This document shows, one piece after another, positions 8,256-17,613 of a DNA stretch of 64,000 nucleotides. Position numbers and translations under genes: made by a program. How positions within the stretch are numbered: the stretch's first letter is position 1; every line of letters begins with the position of its first letter. Source of the stretch: Rheinheimera soli (GTDB lineage Bacteria; Pseudomonadota; Gammaproteobacteria; Enterobacterales; Alteromonadaceae). The stretch spans positions 78,353 to 142,352 of the forward strand of contig NZ_JAJOYU010000011.1 in assembly GCF_021290985.1 (NCBI RefSeq), given 5' to 3'. The notes under the pieces were generated by a model. That model worked only from the letters and a program-made list of their open reading frames with translations, had not been told where the DNA came from and searched no databases.

Positions 8256-9476
8256 ATGATGAGTCAGATAGGTGGTCAAACCAAACAACAGGCGCTGGAC
8301 AGCTTAAGCCCAATGACGGCGGGTGTGCAGCCTATAGGGCTGGCGGAATACCAGGCTCGGATCAAAATGGCTCAGCAGTTGATGCGTCAGCACGGCATCG
8401 ATGTGTTGTATCTGAATGCCGGCACTAATTTAAGTTACTTCACAGGCACGGTTTGGTATGCCAGCGAAAGGTTAGTGGGGGCCCTGCTATTTGCAGAAGG
8501 ACCGGCTGAAGGTGAACTGCTGTATATCAGCCCTGTGTTTGAAATTCCTACGCTCAGCGGTTTTCAGGTGGTACAGGGCGAAGTGCTGGGCTGGCAAGAG
8601 CACGAAAACCCCTATCAATTGCTGCTTGATAGCGTCAAACGCATTTGTCATAAAGCAGATCCTGTGCTGGCTTTGGATGACAGCAGCGCATTTTTCATTT
8701 TTGAAGGCTTACGTCAGGCCAATCCACAGCAGCAGATAGTCAGTGGTAAAGTCATTACTCAGGGCTGCAGGGCGCAAAAGTCAGAGGCAGAACTCGCTAT
8801 TATGCAACGGGCTATGGATATGACACTGGCAGTGCATCAAGCCGTCGCCAGTATCTTGTATGAAGGCATCAGTACCACTGAAGTAGAAGCTTTTATCAAC
8901 GAAGCACATCGTAAAGTAGGAGCCAGTGGATCCTATTTTTGTATCGTATTGTTTGGTCCTGATTCAGCTTACCCACATGGCGTGAAAACACCTAAAAGCC
9001 TTGAAGCTGGCGATATGGTATTGATTGATACTGGCTGTCGTTTGTTGGGTTATGTCTCTGATATTACTCGTAGTTATGTCTTTGGCACGCCCTCTGATCG
9101 TCAGCGTGAAATCTGGGCTGTAGAAAAAGCGGCTCAGGCTGCTGCTTTTAGCGCAGCAAAGTTGGGTATGGCTTGTGGTCTGGTGGATGCAGCTGCGCGC
9201 CAAGTATTGGAAGCTCATGGCTTAGGGCCGGATTATGCACTGCCGGGTTTACCGCACAGAACTGGCCATGGCATTGGCATGGATATTCATGAAGGCCCCT
9301 ATTTGGTGCGTAATGAACATACTTTATTGGCGCCAGGTATGTGTTTCAGTAACGAACCTATGATCTGTGTGCCGGGTGAGTTTGGTGTACGGCTGGAAGA
9401 TCATTTTTATATGACAGCTGCTGGTCCTCGCTGGTTTACACAACCCTCCGTCAGTATTGATCAACCTTTCGCTTAA
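8256..9476 (+). CDS. M24-family metallopeptidase (Xaa-Pro aminopeptidase/creatinase-like)
   Basis: Pita-bread-fold enzyme of 406 residues with an N-terminal creatinase-type domain (about 30-165) and a catalytic domain. The five metal ligands can be placed: Asp258 and Asp269 (IDTGCRLLGYVSDITRSY), His338 (GHGIGMDIHE), Glu367 (SNEP) and Glu381 (VRLED). This predicts a dinuclear-metal aminopeptidase acting on X-Pro peptides, though creatinase-like amidinohydrolases share the fold. The start has GGAG just upstream. It is transcribed away from the frameshifted LysR gene, which may have regulated it, and is followed by a terminator at 9486. Confidence 0.85.
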   Translation: MMSQIGGQTKQQALDSLSPMTAGVQPIGLAEYQARIKMAQQLMRQHGIDVLYLNAGTNLSYFTGTVWYASERLVGALLFAEGPAEGELLYISPVFEIPTLSGFQVVQGEVLGWQEHENPYQLLLDSVKRICHKADPVLALDDSSAFFIFEGLRQANPQQQIVSGKVITQGCRAQKSEAELAIMQRAMDMTLAVHQAVASILYEGISTTEVEAFINEAHRKVGASGSYFCIVLFGPDSAYPHGVKTPKSLEAGDMVLIDTGCRLLGYVSDITRSYVFGTPSDRQREIWAVEKAAQAAAFSAAKLGMACGLVDAAARQVLEAHGLGPDYALPGLPHRTGHGIGMDIHEGPYLVRNEHTLLAPGMCFSNEPMICVPGEFGVRLEDHFYMTAAGPRWFTQPSVSIDQPFA

Positions 9477-9485
9477 GCCCAAACA

Positions 9486-9512
9486 AACCAGCCGTATCTG
9501 ACGGCTGGTTTT
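9486..9512 (+). terminator. Terminator after the M24 peptidase gene
   Basis: Perfect 10-bp stem 9486-9495/9501-9510 with a 5-nt loop, followed by a short T-rich tail. Confidence 0.75.
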
Positions 9513-9616
9513 ACCTTTGGTTGTATCCGGTAACTTTTGCCAACCTAACCATTACAAATGGTCACAGGGTTTTTTCCAGTTGTTCTTAGACTAAGCACAA
9601 CTTAAGGAGATCTCTG

Positions 9617-10309
9617 ATGAAGCGTTTAGCCTTTGTAGCTGGTTGTAGCTGGTTGTTCCTTTCAGGCTGTGATGTGGAGCTGATATCCGGTAAGGACAAA
9701 GCCTACAATTTTAATTTCAACTCCGGAGCTCAGGGCTGGAGTGCAGGCTTTTCTGATTATCCTGCCGACAACGCTGTTATTTACCAGTTGGAGTCCGGTA
9801 TCCGCACTTTGCCGGGTGAGGCATCGACTAAAGGCTTCTACCTGTCTGGTATGAATCGCAGTGATGATTTGTTTATGTTCCTGAAAAACCAGTTTTCCGG
9901 GCTTGAACCTTCAACTAAATATTACGCCAGAGTACGACTGACCTTTTTATCCAATGCGGGTGTCAATTGTGTCGGAGTAGGGGGCGCACCAGGTGAAAGT
10001 GTTTATCTGAAGTTTGGTTACGGTGACAAAGAACCAAAACAAGAAGGTTACTATTTAAATCTGGACAAAGGTCAGCAGTCACAATCAGGCAGTCATGCCA
10101 AAGTGATAGGTGATGTTGCCGCCCAAGGCGCTGCCTGCGATGGCTCTGTATTTGCCGAAAAAACAGTTCAAACCACAACCAGTCAGCGCATTCCTTTGTA
10201 CAGTGATGGACAGGGCAGGGTCTGGGTCTTTGTTGGTACAGATTCTGGCTACGAAGGCTTAACTTCGCTGTATTACAAAAGCATAGAAGTTGCGCTCGAA
10301 CCTTTTTGA
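9617..10309 (+). CDS. Hypothetical lipoprotein
   Basis: A 230-residue protein with a short lipoprotein signal peptide ending in the lipobox LSGC (Cys18), so it is probably lipidated and exported. The mature part is rich in aromatic, Gly and Ser residues and predicted mostly beta, beginning with a FNFNSGAQGW segment and containing three further Cys; this looks like a jelly-roll or carbohydrate-binding-type sandwich, but I cannot name a family. AAGGAG lies at a good distance before the ATG. It is monocistronic, with a strong terminator at 10331. Function unknown. Confidence 0.8.
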   Translation: MKRLAFVAGCSWLFLSGCDVELISGKDKAYNFNFNSGAQGWSAGFSDYPADNAVIYQLESGIRTLPGEASTKGFYLSGMNRSDDLFMFLKNQFSGLEPSTKYYARVRLTFLSNAGVNCVGVGGAPGESVYLKFGYGDKEPKQEGYYLNLDKGQQSQSGSHAKVIGDVAAQGAACDGSVFAEKTVQTTTSQRIPLYSDGQGRVWVFVGTDSGYEGLTSLYYKSIEVALEPF

Positions 10310-10330
10310 ACGCAATTCAGTTTCCTGCCG

Positions 10331-10367
10331 GCCAGATGGAATGATGTGCCATCTGGCTGGTTTTTTT
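10331..10367 (+). terminator. Terminator after the lipoprotein gene
   Basis: Nine-bp stem 10331-10339/10349-10357, 9-nt loop, then seven T. It separates this gene from the convergent ntrC. Confidence 0.85.
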
Positions 10368-10390
10368 ATGGCAGGGAAGTAGAAGCTCTC

Positions 10391-11800
10391 CTACTCCATA
10401 TTCAGCTCTTTCAATTTACGGGTTAAGGTATTACGACCCCAGCCTAAACGTTTAGCCGCATCTTGTTTGTGGCCATGGGTATAATGCAACGCCTGTTGCA
10501 GCACAATTTTTTCAAATTCAGGTCCTGCTTCAGCCAGAATGTTTTCCTCACCGGCATTGAGTTTCTGACTGACCCAGGCGGCTAAAGCGTCTTGCCAGCT
10601 TTGTTGGCCGCCAGCTGTGGAACTTATCATCACTTTTGGCGCACTGGTAAGTTCTGGCGGTAAGTCGGATAACAGTACTTGTTTGCCACTGGCCATGACT
10701 GTTAACCAGCGACAGCTGTTTTCCAATTGGCGTACGTTACCTGGCCAGTCGAGCTGAGCTAAAAACTTCTCAGTTTCACTAGCCAAGCTTTTCGCTTCAA
10801 CATTCAGCTCACGGGCTGCCTGTTGCAGGAAATGCTGGGCCAGTTTGGGAATATCCTGTTTGCGATCTTTTAATGCCGGAATTTGAATACGGATCACGTT
10901 CAGACGGTGAAACAAGTCTTCGCGGAATTTACCTTCAGCTACCAGCACCTCCAGATTCTGGTGAGTAGCTGCAATAATACGTACATCCACGCTAATGCCC
11001 TGATGACCACCGACCCGATAAAACTGACCGTCAGCCAATACCCTTAATAAACGGGTTTGCACATCCAGTGGCATATCGCCAATTTCATCCAGGAATAAAG
11101 TGCCGCCATCGGCTTGCTCAAAGCGGCCTTTACGCAAATTGGCCGCACCGGTAAAAGCGCCTTTTTCATGGCCAAACAGCTCAGACTCAATCAAATCTTT
11201 TGGAATAGCCGCCATATTCAGCGCGATAAAAGGTTGCTCTGAGCGCGGGCTGTGTTTATGCAGCGCATGAGCCACCAATTCTTTACCAGTGCCTGACTGG
11301 CCATTAATCAGCACGCTGATACTGGAACGCGATAAGCGACCAATGGCGCGAAACACTTCCTGCATAGCAGGAGCTTCGCCAATAATTTCCGGCACTTCAG
11401 TTTGCACTACAGCCTGTTGTTTTGGCTGTTTGGCCTGACTATGAGCCAAAGCACGCTGAATAAGCGACACAGCTTCATTAATATCAAAAGGCTTGGGCAG
11501 GTATTCAAAAGCGCCTTTTTTAAAGGCGTTGACTGCACTGTCCAGGTCGGAGTGTGCAGTCATAATAATTACAGGCAACTCGGGGGATAATTCCTGCAAC
11601 TTGGTCAACAGCGCCATACCATCAGTGCCTGGCATCCGGATGTCGGATACCACTACTGTAGGTTGTTCATACTGCAGACGTTGCAACATTAAATCGGCCG
11701 AAGCATAGCTTTCGCAGGCAATATCAGCCCTGGCTAACGCCTTTTCCAATACCCAGCGGATCGAGTTGTCATCATCAATAATCCAGACTACTTGCTGCAT
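10391..11800 (-). CDS. glnG: Nitrogen regulatory response regulator NtrC (sigma-54 activator)
   Basis: Enhancer-binding protein of 469 residues, the usual NtrC length. Receiver domain with phosphoacceptor Asp53 (VVSDIRMPGTDG), AAA+ domain with Walker A GQSGTGKE (167-174), the sigma-54-contacting GAFTGA loop (214-219) and Walker B TLFLDEIGD, and a C-terminal Fis-type HTH (HKQDAAKRLGWGRNTLTRKL). When phosphorylated by NtrB under nitrogen limitation it activates sigma-54 promoters such as glnA. The start overlaps the 3' end of ntrB by 13 bp, so the two are co-translated. Probable NtrC binding sites occur upstream of ntrB and of glnA in this window. Confidence 0.96.
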   Translation of the reverse strand: MQQVVWIIDDDNSIRWVLEKALARADIACESYASADLMLQRLQYEQPTVVVSDIRMPGTDGMALLTKLQELSPELPVIIMTAHSDLDSAVNAFKKGAFEYLPKPFDINEAVSLIQRALAHSQAKQPKQQAVVQTEVPEIIGEAPAMQEVFRAIGRLSRSSISVLINGQSGTGKELVAHALHKHSPRSEQPFIALNMAAIPKDLIESELFGHEKGAFTGAANLRKGRFEQADGGTLFLDEIGDMPLDVQTRLLRVLADGQFYRVGGHQGISVDVRIIAATHQNLEVLVAEGKFREDLFHRLNVIRIQIPALKDRKQDIPKLAQHFLQQAARELNVEAKSLASETEKFLAQLDWPGNVRQLENSCRWLTVMASGKQVLLSDLPPELTSAPKVMISSTAGGQQSWQDALAAWVSQKLNAGEENILAEAGPEFEKIVLQQALHYTHGHKQDAAKRLGWGRNTLTRKLKELNME

Positions 11801-12882
11801 TCTTCTTCTCCAGAGTTATTGAGCGGTAAATACAAAGTAAAAGCGGTTTGCCCGGGCCAGCTTTCGCAGTCAATCCAGCCACCATGTTGATGGATCAGGG
11901 TTTGAGCTATCGACAAACCAAGGCCTGTACCACCAGGTTTGCCTGTGACCATAGGGAAAAATAAGGTGTCTTTAATTTCAGGTGGAATACCAGGACCATT
12001 GTCTATGACTTTAATGGCAGCCACTAAACGATGGCGACGGCCATGAATGGTGTGCTGATTTAAGATCCGGGTTTGTAAGGTGATTTGGCCACCTTCAGTC
12101 AGCACCTGCTGGGCGTTGCCAACAATATTTAATAAGGCCTGTTCAATCAGTTCAGGATCAAAGGAAAAGTCCGGAATACTCGGATCGTAATCGCGCACAA
12201 ACTGCACATGAGTAGGGTTATCCATTTGTGCCAACTGACTAACGCGCTCCAGTACCTGATGCACGTTAGATATTTTTTTACTCGGCGCTTTGTAGGGACC
12301 TAACAAACGGTCGACCAGATTACGTAACCGGTCCGCCTGGGCAATAATTAGCTGAGTGTATTCTTTTTGATCCTCATTCAACGATTCTTCCAGCAACTGA
12401 GCTGCACCACGCAAACCACCTAAAGGGTTTTTAATTTCGTGAGCTAAACCGCGGATCAATTCACGAGCTGCTAAATGCTGATGCTGTTGCAAACTTTCCA
12501 GACTGATTTTGCGTTGCTGATCCACTTGACGTAGTTCTAGCATCAAAGCTAAATGGGGTTGTTCAATTAGATTGACTGTGACATCCAGCAGAATATGCCG
12601 TCCATCCAGCAACACGGCCTGCACATCGCTGATACCAAAACCCTGCCGGTTTTGCAGTGCTGTTAAAAAGAAACTGGAGGTTAAATCTGTGTATTGAAAC
12701 AAGGTAAAAAAATACTGCTGCGCCAGTCGTTTTTCGCCCACACCAAACATCGCTGAACTGGCGGTATTAAAATACTGCACCTGCAACTGGCTATCCAGCA
12801 CCAATATGGCGGTGCTGAGCTGATCGGTAAAGTCGGTGGTGGAAAAATCCATCGTCTTTTGTTGTTGGGTCACTGCGCTCAC
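11788..12882 (-). CDS. glnL: Nitrogen sensor kinase/phosphatase NtrB
   Basis: Soluble histidine kinase of 364 residues from the GTG at 12882: PAS domain (about 20-110), DHp helix with RGLAHEIKNPLGGLRGA (His148) and an ATPase domain with NIVGNAQQ, DNGPGIP and GGTGLGLSIA. In the family, PII controls the switch between kinase and phosphatase activity toward NtrC. The start is uncertain: an ATG at 12852 (removing 10 residues) is also possible. Neither has a clear ribosome binding site, and the NtrC-type palindrome at 12887-12903 lies only 4 bp upstream of the GTG, which slightly favours the downstream ATG. Confidence 0.93.
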   Translation of the reverse strand: MSAVTQQQKTMDFSTTDFTDQLSTAILVLDSQLQVQYFNTASSAMFGVGEKRLAQQYFFTLFQYTDLTSSFFLTALQNRQGFGISDVQAVLLDGRHILLDVTVNLIEQPHLALMLELRQVDQQRKISLESLQQHQHLAARELIRGLAHEIKNPLGGLRGAAQLLEESLNEDQKEYTQLIIAQADRLRNLVDRLLGPYKAPSKKISNVHQVLERVSQLAQMDNPTHVQFVRDYDPSIPDFSFDPELIEQALLNIVGNAQQVLTEGGQITLQTRILNQHTIHGRRHRLVAAIKVIDNGPGIPPEIKDTLFFPMVTGKPGGTGLGLSIAQTLIHQHGGWIDCESWPGQTAFTLYLPLNNSGEEECSK

Positions 12883-12886
12883 CTAT

Positions 12887-12903
12887 TGCACCAAAATGGT
12901 GCT
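12887..12903. promoter_or_regulatory. NtrC-binding site at ntrB
   Basis: The 17-bp palindrome TGCACCAAAATGGTGCT fits the recalled NtrC consensus TGCACYA-N3-TGGTGCA. It sits directly at the ntrB start, as in enterobacteria where NtrC represses glnL. Confidence 0.7.
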
Positions 12904-12952
12904 TTAATTTCACAGTGTACTGTAAAATCGGACGGATCACCGTCAAAACGCA

Positions 12953-13480
12953 CTATTTTGGTGTAGCTATTGTAGTTTTACGTAAATAAAAGGTTGTGAC
13001 AGGACTTTCTGCAATTAGCTTGCCGTTTTGATCGAGTGCTTGTAACCGGAGTTGATGTTCGCCCCGTTCCACTCCCAGCAAGCGGAAGTTGCTGCTTTGC
13101 TGCAAGGGGCTGTAGTGACTATTATCCAGTACTAAACGTAGCTTGTGATGGTCGGCAAGTTCAGGGCTGACATCGCTTTGCACCACCACTTCGCCCTGGT
13201 TGGAAATCACGCTGTCTTCTTGAGCAGGCGCCAATATCGTCAACTGGTAAAGCGGAACTTCCTCAGTTAAAGAGGCCAGTGGGTCGATTTGAGTGGCTTG
13301 TTGTGGCTGTTGGCTTTGCAGAGATACTTTTAATTCCAGTTTTTTAGAACCGGCAACAGCTTTGTCTGAATACAGTGGCACGCCATTTTTATCGACGCTG
13401 ACATAAACCTGCTGCGCAAATGCGTTGGTGCAAAATGCAGTGGTGCAGAGTAAAACAAAAAACAGCATCAGCTTGTTCAT
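12953..13480 (-). CDS. Secreted DUF4124-domain protein
   Basis: A 175-residue exported protein: signal peptide (1-22, ending NAFAQ), then a DUF4124 segment with the typical YVSVDKNGVPLYSDK motif (VxxDxxGxxxYSD) found in many proteobacterial periplasmic proteins of unknown role. The C-terminal half is beta-rich and resembles a fibronectin/Ig-like fold (GERGEHQLRLQALDQNGKLI pattern). ATG 13480 is chosen over an upstream in-frame start because it begins the signal peptide and has GGA upstream. It lies between glnA and ntrB, a location I recall for a DUF4124 gene in related genera; a nitrogen-related role is only suggested by position. Confidence 0.8.
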   Translation of the reverse strand: MNKLMLFFVLLCTTAFCTNAFAQQVYVSVDKNGVPLYSDKAVAGSKKLELKVSLQSQQPQQATQIDPLASLTEEVPLYQLTILAPAQEDSVISNQGEVVVQSDVSPELADHHKLRLVLDNSHYSPLQQSSNFRLLGVERGEHQLRLQALDQNGKLIAESPVTTFYLRKTTIATPK

Positions 13481-13550
13481 GTAAATCCGGATTATGGTCG
13501 CAGCTGTATTTACTCTAATCCGTCTGGGCATGGATCTCAAATTCCAGCCA

Positions 13551-13578
13551 AAGAAAAACCCGCGACAGGCGCGGGTTT
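13551..13578 (-). terminator. glnA terminator
   Basis: Nine-bp stem 13556-13564/13570-13578 with a 5-nt loop; on the minus strand it is followed by T-rich sequence. It lies 30 bp downstream of the glnA stop. Confidence 0.85.
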
Positions 13579-13608
13579 CGATGTATAAAACAGCGAGTTA
13601 ACTATGAA

Positions 13609-15018
13609 TTAAACGCTGTAGTACAGTTCATATTCCAGTGGGTGCACTGCAACAGATACACGTTTGGCTTCAGCACGTTTCAGTTCGATGTAGGCATCGA
13701 TCATCGCGTCAGACATTACGCCGCCTTTAGTGTAGATAGCGCGGTTTGCATCTAAAGCATCCAGAGCTTCGTCTAAAGAACCACACACCTGAGGGATCAG
13801 TGCTTCTTCTTCTGGTGGCAGGTCATACAAGTCTTTGTCCATGGCATCGCCTGGGTGGATCTTGTTCTGAATACCATCTAAACCAGCCATTAACTGAGCT
13901 ACGAAAGCTAAGTAAGGGTTAGCTGCCGGATCCGGGAAACGCACTTCAATACGACGTGCTTTAGCACTTGGTACCAGTGGGATACGGATAGAAGCTGAAC
14001 GGTTACGGGCTGAGTAAGCCAGCATAACAGGAGCTTCAAAGTGTGGCACTAAACGCTTATACGAGTTAGTAGAAGGGTTAGTGAAGGCATTGATTGATTT
14101 AGCATGTTTGATGATACCGCCGATGTAGTACAGGGCAGTTTCTGACAAACCAGCATATTTATCACCAGCAAACAGGTTTACACCATCTTTTGCTAATGAC
14201 TGGTGACAGTGCATACCTGAACCGTTATCGCCAACCAGTGGTTTTGGCATAAAGGTTACAGTTTTGCCGTACAGGTTAGCTACGTTTTGAATCACGTATT
14301 TTAAAACCTGAGTTTCGTCAGCTTTTTTAGTTAATGTATTAAAACGGGTAGCTATTTCGTTTTGACCTGCAGTTGCAACTTCATGGTGGTGAGCTTCAAC
14401 CACCTGACCCATTTCTTCCAGCACTACACACATAGCGCTACGGATATCGTGGTGTTGATCTACTGGTGGTAACGGGAAGTAACCGCCTTTGATACCAGGA
14501 CGGTGAGCTTTATTACCGCCTTCGTATACTTTGTCTGAGTTCCATGCTGCTTCAGCTGAGTCGATAGCGAAGAAAGCTGTAGACATAGTATTTTTGAAAC
14601 GCACGTCATCAAACATGAACCATTCTGGCTCAGGTCCAAACAATACAGTGTCAGCAATACCGGTTGACTTCAGGTACTCTTCAGCACGTTTAGCGATTGA
14701 ACGCGGGCAACGCTCGTAACCTTGCATAGTACTTGGTTCGATCACGTCACAAGTAATATTTACTGTAGTTTCTTCAGAGAAAGGGTCCAGTAACATGGTG
14801 TCTGCCTGAGGCATCAGGATCATGTCTGAATCATTTATACCTTTCCAGCCGGCAATAGAAGAACCGTCAAACATTTTGCCGTCTTCGAAGAAATCTTCGT
14901 TGATCTGGCTGACTGGAATAGTCACGTGTTGTTCTTTACCTTTGGTATCTGTAAAGCGTAAATCAACGAATCTTACGTCGTTCTCTTTGATAAAACTCAG
15001 TACTGTAGATGCAGACAT
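13609..15018 (-). CDS. glnA: Glutamine synthetase type I
   Basis: Cytoplasmic dodecameric enzyme making glutamine from glutamate, ammonia and ATP. The 469-residue product has the beta-grasp segment ([19 protein letters not shown]), the catalytic signature ([15 protein letters not shown] region), the ATP-binding [11 protein letters not shown] segment and the adenylylation site Tyr in DLYDLPPEE, so activity is probably controlled by GlnE. ATG 15018 has a perfect GGAGGAATGC leader; an upstream in-frame start is rejected. The upstream region contains two NtrC-type palindromes and a -24/-12 element, indicating nitrogen control by the NtrBC pair encoded downstream. Divergent from typA. Confidence 0.97.
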   Translation of the reverse strand: MSASTVLSFIKENDVRFVDLRFTDTKGKEQHVTIPVSQINEDFFEDGKMFDGSSIAGWKGINDSDMILMPQADTMLLDPFSEETTVNITCDVIEPSTMQGYERCPRSIAKRAEEYLKSTGIADTVLFGPEPEWFMFDDVRFKNTMSTAFFAIDSAEAAWNSDKVYEGGNKAHRPGIKGGYFPLPPVDQHHDIRSAMCVVLEEMGQVVEAHHHEVATAGQNEIATRFNTLTKKADETQVLKYVIQNVANLYGKTVTFMPKPLVGDNGSGMHCHQSLAKDGVNLFAGDKYAGLSETALYYIGGIIKHAKSINAFTNPSTNSYKRLVPHFEAPVMLAYSARNRSASIRIPLVPSAKARRIEVRFPDPAANPYLAFVAQLMAGLDGIQNKIHPGDAMDKDLYDLPPEEEALIPQVCGSLDEALDALDANRAIYTKGGVMSDAMIDAYIELKRAEAKRVSVAVHPLEYELYYSV

Positions 15019-15105
15019 GCATTCCTCCGGTTTGTGCTGTTGACGGGTGCCATAAAGCACCTGTTTTTATAATGCTGGCTTAGGCCAAAGCTTTGCGCTT
15101 TGTAA

Positions 15106-15121
15106 TGCCATTCTTATGCCA
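15106..15121 (-). promoter_or_regulatory. Candidate sigma-54 promoter of glnA
   Basis: On the minus strand TGGCATAAGAATGGCA has the invariant GG and GC doublets separated by 10 bases. The predicted start is near 15095, about 77 bp before the glnA ATG and about 100 bp from the nearest NtrC palindrome, a normal enhancer distance. The -12 element (TGGCA instead of TTGCA) is imperfect. Confidence 0.55.
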
Positions 15122-15184
15122 AAGATTTATGATGTTGATTTGTAACGACTTTCAGTTGTGCTTCCCCGCAATGATTCATGCCTG

Positions 15185-15201
15185 TGCATTATATTGGTGC
15201 A
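15185..15201. promoter_or_regulatory. NtrC enhancer site 1 (glnA)
   Basis: TGCATTATATTGGTGCA fits TGCACYA-N3-TGGTGCA with one mismatch. Its centre is about 98 bp upstream of the predicted sigma-54 start of glnA. Confidence 0.7.
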
Positions 15202-15224
15202 ATGTTGCTTCATTGTGATGCAAA

Positions 15225-15241
15225 AGCCCCAGCCTGGTGCT
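15225..15241. promoter_or_regulatory. NtrC enhancer site 2 (glnA)
   Basis: AGCCCCAGCCTGGTGCT is a weaker match to the same consensus. Its centre is 40 bp from site 1, close to four helical turns, as expected for cooperative NtrC binding. Confidence 0.5.
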
Positions 15242-15470
15242 TTTTCAAATAAACACGCCTTAAAATAGCAAGTTTCATCCCGTTGTCATTGAAAAGCGTT
15301 GAAATTCATCGTTTAGTTACAGTGGAGTAAAAATAAGCCACAGCAGATCACAGTTATTTTTTCTTTCTGCGTAAAAACAGAGTAGAATACGCGCCCTTGA
15401 ATTCGAACAACTTTTAGTCAATGCCTAGTAGTCAAGATTATGGTCAGCTAGTGCCACAGAGGAAATATAA

Positions 15471-17303
15471 ATGAGCGGAACCGCTTCAGCGATCGAAAAA
15501 CTGCGTAATGTCGCCATTATCGCGCACGTTGACCATGGTAAAACAACTTTGGTAGACAAATTGCTGCAACAGTCAGGCACTTTTGATGCCCGCGCCAAGT
15601 TGCAGGAACGTGTCATGGACTCCAATGCCCAGGAATCCGAACGCGGTATAACCATTTTGGCAAAAAATACTTCAGTACGCTGGAACGGTTACCACATCAA
15701 CATTCTGGACACTCCAGGTCACGCCGATTTCGGTGGTGAAGTTGAACGTGTATTGTCTATGGCTGACTCTGTATTGTTATTAGTTGACGCTGTTGAAGGC
15801 CCAATGCCACAAACGCGTTTCGTCACTCAAAAAGCTTTTGCCCACGGTTTAAAGCCTATTGTTGTTGTGAATAAAATTGACCGTCCGGGCGCACGTCCTG
15901 ATTGGGTTATTGACCAGGTATTCGATCTGTTTGACAACTTAGGCGCAACTGACGAGCAGTTAGATTTCCCTATCGTTTACGCATCAGCCATCAATGGTTG
16001 GGCGACTCTGGATTACAACGAGCCAAAAACAGATATCAACGATTTGTTCGCAGCTATTGTTGAGCACGTAGCTCCGCCAAAAGTTGAACTGAACGGTGAT
16101 ACTCAAATTCAGGTATCTCAGCTGGATTACTCCAGCTACTTAGGCATTATCGGTATCGGTCGTATCAAACGCGGTACATTAAAGCCTAACCAGCAAGTGA
16201 CAGTGATTGGTGCCGATGGCAATAAACGTAACGCTAAAGTCGGCCAGGTTTTTGGTTACTTAGGTCTGGAGCGTATTGAAGCCACTGAAGCTAACGCAGG
16301 TGACATTGTTGCGTTCACAGGTTTAGGCGAGCTGAAAATCTCTGATACCATTTGTGCTCCAAACAACCTGGATCCATTGCCAGCTCTGCAAGTAGACGAA
16401 CCAACAGTGACTATGACCTTCCAGGTCAACACCTCTCCGTTTGCTGGTAAAGAAGGTAAATTTGTTACTTCACGTCAGATTTTAGATCGCTTAAATGCTG
16501 AACTGAAACACAACGTAGCTTTACGTGTTGAAGAAACTGAAGACGGTGACAAGTTCAAAGTTTCAGGCCGTGGTGAATTACACTTAGGCGTGTTAATCGA
16601 AAACATGCGTCGTGAAGGTTTTGAACTGGCCGTATCTCGTCCTGAAGTAATCATGCGTGTCGAAGATGGCGTGAAAACTGAACCAATGGAAAACGTGACC
16701 ATTGACGTGGAAGAACAGCACCAGGGTTCTATCATGGAAAAAATGGGTGAGCGTAAAGCTGACCTGACCAACATGCAACCAGATGGTAAAGGCCGTATCC
16801 GTATGGATTTCAACATGCCAAGCCGTGGTTTGATTGGTTTCCGTACTGAGTTTATGACGCTAACTTCAGGTACTGGTCTGATGTACCACAGCTTCGACTG
16901 CTACGGTCCATACAAAGGCGGTACTATCGGTCAGCGTATGAACGGTGTATTAATTTCTAACGCTACGGGTAAAGCTGCTGGTTACGCTATTTTCTCTTTG
17001 CAGGAACGTGGTCGTATGTTCATCAGCCATGCTGAAGAAGTGTATGAAGGTCAGGTGATCGGTATTCACAGCCGTAGCAACGACTTAACTGTAAACTGCT
17101 TAAAAGGCAAACAGTTAACTAACGTACGTGCTTCTGGTACTGACGAAGCAATCAACCTGGTTCCGCCAATCCGTTACGCTTTAGAACAGGCTCTGGAATT
17201 TATTGATGACGACGAACTGGTTGAAGTAACACCTGCGTCTATTCGTATCCGTAAACGCCACTTAACTGAAAACGACCGTAAACGCGCTGGCCGTGCCGGT
17301 TAA
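15471..17303 (+). CDS. typA: Translational GTPase TypA/BipA
   Basis: Ribosome-associated GTPase involved in 50S assembly at low temperature and stress adaptation. The 610-residue protein has the EF-G-like GTPase domain with G1 HVDHGKTT (19-26), G2 region ERGITI, G3 [12 protein letters not shown] and G4 NKID, followed by domain 2, domain III, the EF-G domain V-like region and the BipA C-terminal domain. GAGGAAA precedes the ATG. Length matches E. coli (607). Divergent from glnA, the usual arrangement in gammaproteobacteria. Confidence 0.97.
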   Translation: MSGTASAIEKLRNVAIIAHVDHGKTTLVDKLLQQSGTFDARAKLQERVMDSNAQESERGITILAKNTSVRWNGYHINILDTPGHADFGGEVERVLSMADSVLLLVDAVEGPMPQTRFVTQKAFAHGLKPIVVVNKIDRPGARPDWVIDQVFDLFDNLGATDEQLDFPIVYASAINGWATLDYNEPKTDINDLFAAIVEHVAPPKVELNGDTQIQVSQLDYSSYLGIIGIGRIKRGTLKPNQQVTVIGADGNKRNAKVGQVFGYLGLERIEATEANAGDIVAFTGLGELKISDTICAPNNLDPLPALQVDEPTVTMTFQVNTSPFAGKEGKFVTSRQILDRLNAELKHNVALRVEETEDGDKFKVSGRGELHLGVLIENMRREGFELAVSRPEVIMRVEDGVKTEPMENVTIDVEEQHQGSIMEKMGERKADLTNMQPDGKGRIRMDFNMPSRGLIGFRTEFMTLTSGTGLMYHSFDCYGPYKGGTIGQRMNGVLISNATGKAAGYAIFSLQERGRMFISHAEEVYEGQVIGIHSRSNDLTVNCLKGKQLTNVRASGTDEAINLVPPIRYALEQALEFIDDDELVEVTPASIRIRKRHLTENDRKRAGRAG

Positions 17304-17326
17304 TTAAGTTAGTTTAGTTTGAAATA

Positions 17327-17351
17327 AAAACCGCCTCAGGGCGGTTTTTTT
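17327..17351 (+). terminator. typA terminator
   Basis: Stem AAAACCGCC (17327-17335)/GGCGGTTTT (17340-17348), 4-nt loop, then further T. Confidence 0.88.
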
Positions 17352-17613
17352 CATTTAGCAGGCAACAAAAGTTCATTGTATTGCGCACCAATCAGAAACC
17401 AGCACAAGGACTGATGGGTTCACTGTCAGGCTTTGTCAGCAAGGTATTACATCTGAACACGTCTTGGCACAATTAATCACTTCAGACAAAGGAACAGACT
17501 GGGCTATAGTGATGTCTGTGGAATAAGAGATTGTGGATCATTGATTCAGCGTTATCTGCCATCTGTTTTGTTGAAGTATTCGTGTGTCAGGTGCAAAAAA
17601 GAAGAGGTGTATT
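17352..17613. other. Intergenic region without recognised features
   Basis: I see no ORF, RNA or strong promoter in the 262 bp between the typA terminator and the next gene, other than the AAGAGG ribosome binding site at its 3' end. Confidence 0.5.

Larger units (their letters stand above)
15019..15470. other. glnA/typA divergent intergenic region
   Basis: This 452-bp gap has no gene. It holds the glnA control elements listed separately and, toward typA, a TAGAAT (15383-15388) followed by a GC-rich discriminator ACGCGCCC, a plausible growth-rate-regulated typA promoter with a poor -35. Confidence 0.6.
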
